Origin: a bacterium D16-51
GTDB taxonomy: Bacteria; Bacillota; Clostridia; Lachnospirales; Lachnospiraceae
DNA length: 39,934 bases
NCBI GenBank assembly: GCA_003612285.1
Contig: RAYE01000054.1
Location: forward strand, 1-39,934
Direction of reading: 5' to 3'
Part shown: positions 25,447-32,474 of the stretch, in pieces
Position numbering within the stretch: the stretch's first letter is position 1
Layout: the number at the start of each line of letters is the position of its first letter
Notes under the pieces: generated by a model
What the model saw: the letters and a program-made list of their open reading frames with translations, nothing else
Told to the model about the DNA's origin: nothing
The model's database searches: none
Translations under genes and position numbers: made by a program

Positions 25447-26451
25447 GTGGATAATTGTGGAGAAATTCTTATATATCAATCTGAAGATGGTTTGACAAAG
25501 ATTGAAGTTAAGATACAGGATGAAACAGTGTGGTTGACACAACAGCAAATGGCAGATTTGTTCCAAACGTCACGAACAAATGTAGTAGAACATATCGCAC
25601 ATATATATGAAGAATTTGAATTAGATGAAAATTCAACCTGTCGGAAATTCCGACAGGTTCGCAAGGAGGGAAATCGTGAAGTATCACGAGAGATGCCCTA
25701 CTATAATCTTGATATGATAATTTCTCTTGGTTATAGAGTGAAATCCAGAATAGCGACGAATTTCCGACGTTGGGCGGCTGAGCGTTTGAAAGAATATATG
25801 ATAAAAGGCTTTACGATGGATGATGAGCGACTGAAAAATTTGGGAGGAGGAAATTACTGGAAAGAGTTATTAGACCGTATACGGGATATTCGCTCATCGG
25901 AAAAAGTGATGTACCGGCAGGTGCTTGACCTTTATGCTACAAGTGTGGATTATAATCCTAAAAGTAGTGAATCTATTGCGTTTTTTAAAATGGTTCAAAA
26001 TAAGCTGCATTATGCGGCATATGGGCATACAGCGGCAGAGGTAATATATAAACGAGCAGATGCAGAGCAGCCATTTATGGGGCTAAAAAGTTTTTCTGGC
26101 GATTTTCCAACATTAAAAGATATTGGTATTGCAAAGAATTATTTGAGTGAGGAAGAATTGAAAATTCTAAACAATATTGTATCGGGATATTTTGATTTTG
26201 CGGAAATTCAGGCTATGCGCCATAATCCCATGTATATGTCTGATTATGTAGAGCATCTTGATAATGTATTGAAAACTACTGGAGAAAAACTATTGCAGGG
26301 AGCAGGAGCAGTTAGCCATGCGCAGGCAATCGAAAAAGCAACAGAAGAATATAAAAAATATCAGATTCAAAATTTATCACCAGTTGAAGAAGAATATCTA
26401 GAAAGCATTAAAAACATACATAGTACAGCAAAGAAAAAAGCGAAGAAGTAA
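25447..26451 (+). CDS. RhuM-family protein
   Basis: A 334-residue member of the RhuM family (first named from a Salmonella pathogenicity island; biochemical role unknown). Recognisable parts are the start IYQSEDGLTKIEV, VWLTQQQMADLF, the helix-turn-helix-like QTSRTNVVEHI, YYNLDMIISLGYRVKS, RRWAAERLKEYMIKGF and a C-terminal half with EVIYKRADAEQPFMGLKSF. It is frequent in defence and mobile islands beside restriction or toxin-like genes. GGAGG lies ten bases before GTG 25447. It is the last gene of the AT-rich island and ends 26 bp before the rlmD-type fragment. Confidence 0.85.
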   Translation: MDNCGEILIYQSEDGLTKIEVKIQDETVWLTQQQMADLFQTSRTNVVEHIAHIYEEFELDENSTCRKFRQVRKEGNREVSREMPYYNLDMIISLGYRVKSRIATNFRRWAAERLKEYMIKGFTMDDERLKNLGGGNYWKELLDRIRDIRSSEKVMYRQVLDLYATSVDYNPKSSESIAFFKMVQNKLHYAAYGHTAAEVIYKRADAEQPFMGLKSFSGDFPTLKDIGIAKNYLSEEELKILNNIVSGYFDFAEIQAMRHNPMYMSDYVEHLDNVLKTTGEKLLQGAGAVSHAQAIEKATEEYKKYQIQNLSPVEEEYLESIKNIHSTAKKKAKK

Positions 26452-26477
26452 TAACGCAGAATTGTGTTCCTATACGA

Positions 26478-26828
26478 GTGACGAGGCTGAAAAATTGTGT
26501 TTACATAGTAGTTCCGACACATGTGGAGACGGTTGTTAAATTAACCCTCAAAAAAGATACACCCAAAATAGAGGTGACAATGGAGCCAAATGCCAATATC
26601 AGCAGCTACAAACCGAAGGAGCGTGTCACTTACCAGAAGATAAAGGAGTATGTGAAAGAGCAGACAGGGCTGAATATCCATACTTCTTATATTGCACAGG
26701 TAAAGGAGAAGTGCGGACTGGATAAGCAGTACTCATATGAAAAAGAAGAGGGCAGGAGAGTGGCTAAGTGTCCGCCGGAGAAGGAAACGGCTATTATGGA
26801 TGCGTTCAGGCATTTCGGATGGATATAG
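26478..26828 (+). pseudogene. Detached C-terminal extension of an RlmD-type methyltransferase
   Basis: An open frame of 116 codons whose recognisable part runs from PTHVETVV to the end. It matches, from memory of the family, the end of clostridial RlmD/RumA proteins: HVETVV, a variable linker, then YKPKERVTYQKIKEYVKEQ, HTSYIAQVKEKCGL and a CPPEKE...HFGWI end. The intact rlmD gene 3.9 kb upstream has its own VHTECVV and lacks this tail. The first dozen codons (MTRLKNCVYIV) look like read-in sequence. The arrangement suggests that the tail was cut off by the island, or came in with another copy. Confidence 0.65.
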
Positions 26829-26835
26829 TGAAAAA

Positions 26836-26875
26836 CAGACTCATGAAGAAAGTATTCTTTGTGAGTCTGCTTTTT
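26836..26875 (+). terminator. Intrinsic terminator after the rlmD-type fragment
   Basis: CAGACTCA (26836-26843) pairs with TGAGTCTG (26862-26869) with an inner AAGAA/TTCTT helix, followed by CTTTTT. It probably is the original terminator of the methyltransferase gene. The stretch 26876-27006 shows no gene. Confidence 0.8.
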
Positions 26876-27006
26876 GTTGTAAGAATTGGAAAATATCGGA
26901 ACCACACTTTTATGTAAGCCCCTTCTTTCATCGTTTCTCTTTCCACAGCCCATATAGTTCTTTTCAAAATCCAAATCTTTCCATATATATCCTCATTTCT
27001 TGTAGC

Positions 27007-27083
27007 CTTTTAAGATAACTGACTGCGCGTTCGCGCCGGGTGTATCTGTGTAGGCAACTATACAGGCTGGACGCACTTAAAAG
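27007..27083 (+). ncRNA. Candidate structured RNA with three-way-junction layout
   Basis: A closing stem CTTTTAAG (27007-27014) / CTTAAAAG (27076-27083) encloses two hairpins: GCGC-GTTC-GCGC (27025-27036) and CTGTGTAG-GCAA-CTATACAG (27046-27065), the latter with a GNRA tetraloop and one G-U pair. It lies 74 bp before the 53-residue gene. I do not recognise a known riboswitch class. Strand is inferred from the downstream gene and the GNRA loop. Confidence 0.4.
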
Positions 27084-27156
27084 CGTTCTTTGTAGTAAGG
27101 GATTATTCTAAATCATTTCAGGATACAGACCGTTACAAACACAGGGAGGAAAATCT

Positions 27157-27318
27157 ATGGATATGAAAGATATGATTGAAGAACTGGAAGATATAAAAAA
27201 CATCGGGCAGATGCTGGAAGTCTCATTGCAGGCGAATGAAGACGATCCCAATATAATAAGAAGCGTAAGCATCATAAACAGGAAGCTTGCAGCCGTGATT
27301 GAGAAAGCCAGGCGGTAA
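27157..27318 (+). CDS. Hypothetical 53-residue acidic protein
   Basis: A short gene with a strong GGGAGG site seven bases before ATG 27157 and a clean frame to TAA at 27316. The product begins MDMKDMIEELEDIKNIGQM and ends NRKLAAVIEKARR; it is helical, without cysteines, signal peptide or membrane segment. No family recognised. It ends exactly where the convergent XRE gene ends (adjacent stop codons). Acidic small proteins near XRE genes can be antirepressors or antitoxins, but nothing here proves that. Confidence 0.6.
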   Translation: MDMKDMIEELEDIKNIGQMLEVSLQANEDDPNIIRSVSIINRKLAAVIEKARR

Positions 27319-27618
27319 CTAATCCGCCTGCCCCTTAAAACACTGGATAGTAAGCGTCACAGCCTGTATCTGCCTGTCTGTCAGACCTTCCAGCGAAAGC
27401 ACATGTTTCTCTGCCGTAGCGCATCCCAACAGGTAGTCGGTTGACACACGGTATAGAGAAGCAAGCTTCATAAGGACGGACAGCGAGGGCTGTCTGCTGC
27501 CGGATTCATACAGCCCGATCAAACTTTCGGATACACCAATCAGTTCAGCAGTCTGTTTTCTGGAAAGCTCTTTGTTTATTCGTGCAATCTGTAACCGTTT
27601 TGCAAGTCCCTGGATCAT
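27319..27618 (-). CDS. Small XRE-family transcriptional regulator
   Basis: A 99-residue protein with an HTH_3 domain at about 5-65 (GLAKRLQIARINKELSRKQ, AELIGVSESLIGLYESG, PSLSVLMKLASLYRVSTDYLLG). This is the phage/ICE Cro-CI type. The start MIQGL follows GGGAGGTG at the right distance; the longer frame upstream is not supported. It diverges from the secreted-protein gene at 27860 and may repress it or an island promoter between them. Confidence 0.85.
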   Translation of the reverse strand: MIQGLAKRLQIARINKELSRKQTAELIGVSESLIGLYESGSRQPSLSVLMKLASLYRVSTDYLLGCATAEKHVLSLEGLTDRQIQAVTLTIQCFKGQAD

Positions 27619-27681
27619 ATTGCAGTACACCTCCCTTTTTCTTCTATAGAAACATGATAAATGGTGGTTTGGAACTTTAGG

Positions 27682-27709
27682 TTGCAAATTGCTCTTATAG
27701 TAGTATAAT
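27682..27709 (+). promoter_or_regulatory. Promoter of the secreted-protein gene
   Basis: TTGCAA (27682-27687), a 16-bp spacer and TATAAT (27704-27709). The predicted transcript has an unusually long leader, about 145 nt, before ATG 27860. Confidence 0.6.
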
Positions 27710-27719
27710 GAAACACAAG

Positions 27720-27818
27720 GTAATGTATCATGACTGCTCGTTGCTGTAGGATTCTGCATGATTTCTATGTGCTCTGCACATCGGGAGCAGAATCTGTACG
27801 ATCGTGAATAAGCATTAC
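27720..27818 (+). promoter_or_regulatory. Structured 5' leader
   Basis: Three nested stems can form: GTAATG (27720) with CATTAC (27813), GATTCTGC (27750) with GCAGAATC (27787), and ATGTGC (27767) with GCACAT (27776). The elements lie between promoter and ribosome site of the secreted-protein gene. A regulatory RNA is possible; no known riboswitch is recognised. Confidence 0.35.
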
Positions 27819-27859
27819 GTTTAAAAATAACAACACAAACCTGAAAGGAGCAAAAAAAC

Positions 27860-28375
27860 ATGAAACACATCTTAAAATCTACCATCGCAGTGATCCTGTG
27901 TGCAGTCATTGCAGTTACGGCCATCGGTCTGGATACTGCCTATGCTGCATCAAAGGCATCAATCAAAGCAAAATTTAACGGCAAGACCGTTACGCTTGCA
28001 AAAGACGTCAATAAGAAACCGGCAAAGCCGAAGATCAAGACTTTAACAAAAAAATGGGGCGAGCCAGAGAAAACGGTAATGGACAATGGTGTATACTACC
28101 TGTGGCAAAATGGCGGATCATATGTTGCATACTACATTTCAGATGGTCCAACAGAAGACTTCCCCGACGATCGTACCTATATGCGTGTTTCCATTGGTGA
28201 TAAAAATGGATCCATATGCGGAATCAAAGTAGGAACGAAAAAGAAAAAAGCCGATAAGATACTGAAAGATCTGGGAATGAAAGAAGGTGAGTTCACGGAG
28301 TCAGATATTCGTATCACATACTACTATGAAAACGGAAAAGTTACTTCCCTGTTTGTTGACCTGGAAAATCTGTAA
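27860..28375 (+). CDS. Secreted protein of unknown function
   Basis: A 171-residue exported protein. Residues 1-29 are a signal peptide ending at AYAAS. The mature part starts with a basic stretch (SIKAKFNGKTVTLAKDVNKK), then an alpha/beta domain with KKWGEPEKTV, YYLWQNGGSYVAYY, CGIKVGTKKKKADKILKDL and a C-terminal YYYENGKVTSLFVDLE. The helix KVGTKKKKADKILKDLG followed by an edge strand resembles repeats of beta-lactamase-inhibitor-like (BLIP/SmpA-like) folds, a weak similarity only. AAAGGAG lies 9 bases before the ATG. A second gene with a similar start (28469) follows but is broken. Confidence 0.7.
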   Translation: MKHILKSTIAVILCAVIAVTAIGLDTAYAASKASIKAKFNGKTVTLAKDVNKKPAKPKIKTLTKKWGEPEKTVMDNGVYYLWQNGGSYVAYYISDGPTEDFPDDRTYMRVSIGDKNGSICGIKVGTKKKKADKILKDLGMKEGEFTESDIRITYYYENGKVTSLFVDLENL

Positions 28376-28468
28376 CAATCACAAAGACCAGCAGCAAAAT
28401 TCATTTATGAGCCTTATAACATCTATCTCTAATAAAAAGAAAATCCTTTCAGAAAGGAGCGTAAAATC

Positions 28469-28507
28469 ATGAAAAACTTATTCAAGAAACTCATCACATG
28501 CATCTGA
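28469..28507 (+). pseudogene. Beheaded second gene of the secreted-protein operon
   Basis: An AAAGGAGC site and ATG 28469 start a frame MKNLFKKLITCI that stops after 12 codons, exactly where TnpV-like sequence begins. It looks like the 5' end of an exported-protein gene cut by a transposon-related rearrangement at about 28500. Confidence 0.5.
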
Positions 28508-28746
28508 AGCAGTACCGCAGGGTTACATACACTAATCTTCTCACAAGTGGCAAACTCAACGCTTATCTTGCCGACATTGACAGGCAGGCGCAGGAACGCT
28601 TTGAAAGGCTCATAGAGGGCATGAAACAGGCGCAGGGCATAACGGAACGCCTAAAGGAAGAAAACGCCTTAGAATGGGTACAACACTTAAATAACATAAG
28701 GGCTTGTGCAAGGGAGATTGTGAACGAGGAAATCATTTATAATTAG
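28501..28746 (+). pseudogene. TnpV transposon protein, C-terminal fragment
   Basis: The frame encodes HLKQYRRVTYTNLLTSGK, LNAYLADIDRQAQERFERL and a C-terminus EWVQHLNNIRACAREIVNEE, the pattern of the last two thirds of TnpV, a small protein of Tn4451-type and other clostridial mobilisable elements. The N-terminal third is missing; the ATG at 28498 comes from the broken upstream gene. A terminator follows at 28753. Confidence 0.8.
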
Positions 28747-28752
28747 TGAAGA

Positions 28753-28790
28753 AACGGTAGGATATTAATATCAAAAATCCTGCCGTTTTT
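28753..28790 (+). terminator. Intrinsic terminator after the TnpV fragment
   Basis: AACGGTAGGA (28753-28762) pairs with TCCTGCCGTT (28778-28787) with one G-T type mismatch, then TTTT. Confidence 0.75.
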
Positions 28791-28884
28791 TAATGAGGAA
28801 CGATTCTTGTGCATGGAATCATTTTCTTGATTGTATTATTCGTTTTGACGCATTGTAATATCAGTTATGAAGGAGGTTATTTCA

Positions 28885-29082
28885 ATGTTTGATTACATGA
28901 ATGTAAAAGAAGCGGCTGAAAAATGGGGATTGTCCGAACGGAGAATACAGGTATTATGTGCTACAAACCGAATCCCCGATGTAATGCGAATCAGCAATGT
29001 GTGGCTGATTCCAAAGACTGCATCAAAGCCCAAAGATGGGCGTTTCAAGAAAAGAGATAAGGAGGAATCGGACAATGAGTAA
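28885..29082 (+). CDS. Small helix-turn-helix (excisionase-like) protein
   Basis: A 65-residue DNA-binding protein of the HTH_17/excisionase-like type: YMNVKEAAEKWGLSERRIQV, LCATNRIPDVMRISNVWLIP and a basic tail. The start at 28885 follows AAGGAGG; the upstream ATG 28867 overlaps that site and is rejected. It overlaps the response-regulator gene by eight bases, so it is the first gene of the two-component/ABC operon. Such proteins often head antibiotic-resistance-type cassettes in clostridia. Confidence 0.8.
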   Translation: MFDYMNVKEAAEKWGLSERRIQVLCATNRIPDVMRISNVWLIPKTASKPKDGRFKKRDKEESDNE

Positions 29083-29764
29083 GATTTTATTGGTTGAAGA
29101 TGATGTGGAAATCAGTACCATGCTAAAGAATTTTTTGACCACAGAGAAATTTGAGGTAATTACAGCGTATGATGGCAAAAGTGCCCTCGACAGGTTCTTT
29201 TCGGATAGTTTCAGTCTGGTTTTGCTTGATTTGATGATTCCTCAGATAAGCGGAATCGAAGTCATGGAAAAAATCAGGGAAAACAGCACTGTCCCGATTA
29301 TTATTATATCGGCAAAAGATACCGATTCTGATAAAACGCTTGGTTTAGGTCTGGGAGCGGATGATTATATAACGAAACCGTTTTCTGTCACAGAAGTATT
29401 GGCAAGAATAAAAGCAAATATCCGAAGAACTACACAGTATGCTGCAAGTGCAACAGAACAGCAGCCGATACTTCAAACGGGAAACCTTGTTATGAATCTT
29501 AATGAGTATTCTGTAACAAAAAACGGCTGTAAAATAGAGCTTACATCAAAAGAATTTGAAATTTTAAAGCTGTTATTGCAGAATCCAAAGAAAGTATATA
29601 CGAAAGAACAGATTTACTCTCTTGTCTGGAATGATACCTATTATGGTGATGAAAATGCCGTCAATGTCCATATCAGCAGATTGAGGAATAAAATAGAGGA
29701 TAATCCCCGCAAACCGCAGTATGTGATTACGGTATGGGGAATCGGATACAAATTGGGGGAGTGA
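29075..29764 (+). CDS. OmpR/PhoB-type response regulator
   Basis: A 229-residue two-component regulator. The receiver domain (1-120) has ILLVEDD, phospho-acceptor D52 in LVLLDLMIP, and the SAK lysine at about 81. The C-terminal winged helix (about 130-229) shows LTSKEFEILKLLLQN and NVHISRLRNKIE. It is closest in style to BceR/VanR-type regulators of cell-wall-antibiotic resistance. The ATG 29075 follows GGAGGAATCG. It should be phosphorylated by the next gene product and bind the direct repeats before the ABC genes. Confidence 0.95.
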   Translation: MSKILLVEDDVEISTMLKNFLTTEKFEVITAYDGKSALDRFFSDSFSLVLLDLMIPQISGIEVMEKIRENSTVPIIIISAKDTDSDKTLGLGLGADDYITKPFSVTEVLARIKANIRRTTQYAASATEQQPILQTGNLVMNLNEYSVTKNGCKIELTSKEFEILKLLLQNPKKVYTKEQIYSLVWNDTYYGDENAVNVHISRLRNKIEDNPRKPQYVITVWGIGYKLGE

Positions 29765-29768
29765 AAGG

Positions 29769-30707
29769 ATGAGCGATAAAACAATCATATTCTTTTTGGC
29801 AGTTGTTGTCTGCTTATTATTCCTTGTGGTTTTATACCAGCGTTTTATTTTTGGCAGGGGAATACAGGCAAAGATAAAACGGATGAATAAAAAGTTGGAG
29901 GAAATTTTAGAAACTGGTAGCGACGAGAAAGTAATGGTATTTACGGACAACCCTGTTTTGATGGAATTAGGGGGACAAATTAACCGCCTGCTGATAGACC
30001 GGCAGAAAATAAGGGCAGATTTTAAAAGGGAAGAAATTTCTTCTAAAAAGATGCTGGCGAATATCTCCCATGACATAAAAACACCTCTAACGGTCATATT
30101 GGGTTATCTGGAAATTATGCGTTTGAACCATGCAGATAATGAGATGTTGAAAAAAGTAGAAACAAAAGCGAATCAAGTTATGAACCTTATCAATCAGTTT
30201 TTTACATTGGCAAAACTGGAATCTGGCGATACAAATATAAATCTTGGCAAAGTCAGTATCAACGAGATATGCAGGGAGAATGTTTTGGAGTTTTACGATA
30301 TTTTATTGCAGAAAGATTTCGATGTTGATTTGTTTATTCCAGAAACAGCTATTTTTGTGCAGGGGGAGAAAGAAGCCCTGCAAAGGATTTTATACAATTT
30401 ATTGTCAAATGTAATACGCTACGGCTCCGACGGAAAATATTTAGGAGTTTTTTTGCGTCAAGACAAGAGCAATGTATATATTGATGTGGTTGATAAAGGG
30501 AAAGGGATTGAACAGGAATTTGCATCGAATGTGTTTGACAGGCTCTATACAATGGAAGATTCCAGAAATAGGGAAATACAAGGGAACGGATTAGGCTTAA
30601 CGATTGCGAAGAATCTTGCAAAGCAATTAGAGGGCGATATATTTTTAGACAGCATACCGAATGTCAAAACAACTTTTACAGTAAGCCTCAAAAAAATAAC
30701 TTATTAA
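29769..30707 (+). CDS. Sensor histidine kinase
   Basis: A 312-residue kinase with one or two short membrane passes at the N-terminus (about 5-24) and no sizeable extracellular domain, as in intramembrane-sensing kinases. The phosphorylated H101 is in MLANISHDIKTPLTVILG. ATP-binding motifs follow: N box LYNLLSNVIRYG, G1 VVDKGKGI, G2 GNGLGLTIAKNLA. It starts 4 bp after the response-regulator stop with GGGGGAGTGAAAGG as ribosome site. It probably senses a peptide antibiotic via the ABC transporter. Confidence 0.95.
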   Translation: MSDKTIIFFLAVVVCLLFLVVLYQRFIFGRGIQAKIKRMNKKLEEILETGSDEKVMVFTDNPVLMELGGQINRLLIDRQKIRADFKREEISSKKMLANISHDIKTPLTVILGYLEIMRLNHADNEMLKKVETKANQVMNLINQFFTLAKLESGDTNINLGKVSINEICRENVLEFYDILLQKDFDVDLFIPETAIFVQGEKEALQRILYNLLSNVIRYGSDGKYLGVFLRQDKSNVYIDVVDKGKGIEQEFASNVFDRLYTMEDSRNREIQGNGLGLTIAKNLAKQLEGDIFLDSIPNVKTTFTVSLKKITY

Positions 30708-30715
30708 ATTCCCTG

Positions 30716-30770
30716 CGAAAGAAATTCGTAAGAATTAGTCAAGAGTTTTGAAAATCTATATCGCTATAAT
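30716..30770 (+). promoter_or_regulatory. Response-regulator-type direct repeats and -10 of the ABC operon
   Basis: CGAAAGAAATT (30716-30726) and CGTAAGAATTA (30727-30737) are 11-bp direct repeats, the spacing bound by OmpR-type dimers. A TATAAT follows at 30765-30770 with no consensus -35, as at regulator-dependent promoters. The ABC gene starts 72 bp later. Confidence 0.5.
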
Positions 30771-30841
30771 GATATTCATAAAACACCTTTGGGCGTATTG
30801 CTACGTCCGAGAAAGGCGTTACTAAGGAAAGGAGGCAAAAA

Positions 30842-31765
30842 ATGTCTTATATTTTGCAAACAAGCCATCTAAGCAAAACGATAGATGGAAAACAGTTAGT
30901 CACAGATGTGAATATCCATGTAAAGAAAGGTGAGGTATATGGATTTTTAGGACCGAACGGGGCAGGAAAAACCACGGTGATGAAGATGCTTACCAACCTT
31001 TGGAAACCGACAAGCGGCACGGTTGCGCTGTTTGGGAAAGCATTGGAAAAAACTTCTTACGAGGTGCTGAAGCGTATGGGAAGTATCATTGAGTTTCCTA
31101 CATTTTATGACCATATGAGCGGAAAGGACAACTTACAGCTTCATTGTGAGTATATGGGGTATTACAACAAGGGCAGCGTGGAGGAAGCTCTTCAGCTGCT
31201 TGGGCTTTCTGATGCGGCGGATAAGCCTGCGGGCAGCTATTCTTTAGGAATGAAGCAGCGTCTGGGGATTGCCCGTGCCATATTGTGCAAGCCAGAGTTA
31301 GTTATCCTTGACGAGCCGACAAACGGTTTAGACCCCGCAGGAATGAAGCAAATCAGAGATTTGTTTCGGATGCTATGTATCGAGTATGGCATGACGCTTA
31401 TGATATCCAGTCATCTTCTCCCAGAGATAGAAAGTATTGCCGATACAGTTGGCGTTATCCATCATGGAAAGATGATGAAAGAAATATCCATGAAAGAAAT
31501 TGCAGAAACAAATACGGCGTATATTGAACTTGCCGTAGAGGATACAAAAAAAGCGGCGTATGTTTTAGCTGAAAAAATGCAGTTAAGTAATTTTAAAATC
31601 GTAAACGATTCGGGGATTCGTATTTATGAGCAGGGTGTCACCACACAAAAGATTTCGAGGGAATTGATGGCAAATGATGTAGAGATTGCTTCCATCAGCC
31701 AACATACCGAAACATTGGAGGACTATTTCTTAAAAATCACATCGGAGGTGGGAAAATCATGTTAA
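30842..31765 (+). CDS. ABC transporter ATPase, bacitracin/lantibiotic-resistance type
   Basis: A 307-residue ATP-binding subunit of the BcrA/LanF type. Walker A is GPNGAGKT (37-44), the signature SLGMKQR, Walker B LVILDEPTNGLDP, and an H-loop SSHLLPE. The C-terminal 90 residues are the usual BcrA-type extension. It works with the next gene, an ABC-2 permease, to remove or shield cell-envelope antibiotics. AAAGGAGG precedes the ATG. The last 7 bp overlap the permease start. Confidence 0.95.
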   Translation: MSYILQTSHLSKTIDGKQLVTDVNIHVKKGEVYGFLGPNGAGKTTVMKMLTNLWKPTSGTVALFGKALEKTSYEVLKRMGSIIEFPTFYDHMSGKDNLQLHCEYMGYYNKGSVEEALQLLGLSDAADKPAGSYSLGMKQRLGIARAILCKPELVILDEPTNGLDPAGMKQIRDLFRMLCIEYGMTLMISSHLLPEIESIADTVGVIHHGKMMKEISMKEIAETNTAYIELAVEDTKKAAYVLAEKMQLSNFKIVNDSGIRIYEQGVTTQKISRELMANDVEIASISQHTETLEDYFLKITSEVGKSC

Positions 31766-32463
31766 AGCTTGTCAGACTTGAATGGAAAAAGAATAATATC
31801 GGGAAATATATCAAAGGCGTAATCATTATGGCGGCTCTGCTTGGCTTATTTGTCTTTGCGTTAGCGTTTTTGGGCATTGCCAACGACCCAGACGGGACAC
31901 TGGATGCTGCGCCTGGGACAGATGTAATCTCCGCTCCTATCGAATTATTTACCAGTATGGCTTTTCTTATTTACACCAGTGTAATGTTGGCATCCTTTAT
32001 TGTAAGCGCATACAAAAACAAGACCATGAATCTGATGTTTTCCTACCCTATTAAGCGGCAGAAAATCTTAGCTTCCCAAATGATTGCGGTCTGGACTTTT
32101 AATTTTGCCGCACTCATTTTAACAAAACTGGCAATTTATATGTGCGTGTTCTTTGGGGCAAAATTTATGCAGTCATCCTTTGCTGTTGATTTTTCAATAG
32201 GCAGCCTGTCATTTTATATACAACTGATACTAAAATCAGTGGTAATCGTCAGCATGAGCTTTATTGCCCTGTTTGTCGGGATGGCTTTCAAATCTTCAAA
32301 AGCAACGATTGTCACTTCATTTTTGCTGATTTTTCTCACGCAGGCGAACATTGGCGATTTCACAATGGCAGGCAACGCAGTATTTCCCATTATTTTGACG
32401 GCTATTTCTTTGCTTTTTGCCGCTTTATCAATCGTAAATGTGGAAAGCAAAGATTTAATGTAG
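31759..32463 (+). CDS. ABC-2 type permease
   Basis: A 234-residue membrane protein with six predicted segments, the first at about 19-40 and the last at about 205-228, and the ABC-2 motif SYPIKRQKILASQMI in the cytoplasmic loop. It is the permease partner of the preceding ATPase (BcrB/LanE-like). Only one permease gene is present, whereas lantibiotic-immunity systems usually have two. GGAGGTGGG lies before ATG 31759. Confidence 0.9.
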   Translation: MLKLVRLEWKKNNIGKYIKGVIIMAALLGLFVFALAFLGIANDPDGTLDAAPGTDVISAPIELFTSMAFLIYTSVMLASFIVSAYKNKTMNLMFSYPIKRQKILASQMIAVWTFNFAALILTKLAIYMCVFFGAKFMQSSFAVDFSIGSLSFYIQLILKSVVIVSMSFIALFVGMAFKSSKATIVTSFLLIFLTQANIGDFTMAGNAVFPIILTAISLLFAALSIVNVESKDLM

Positions 32464-32474
32464 GGGGCGGGGTT

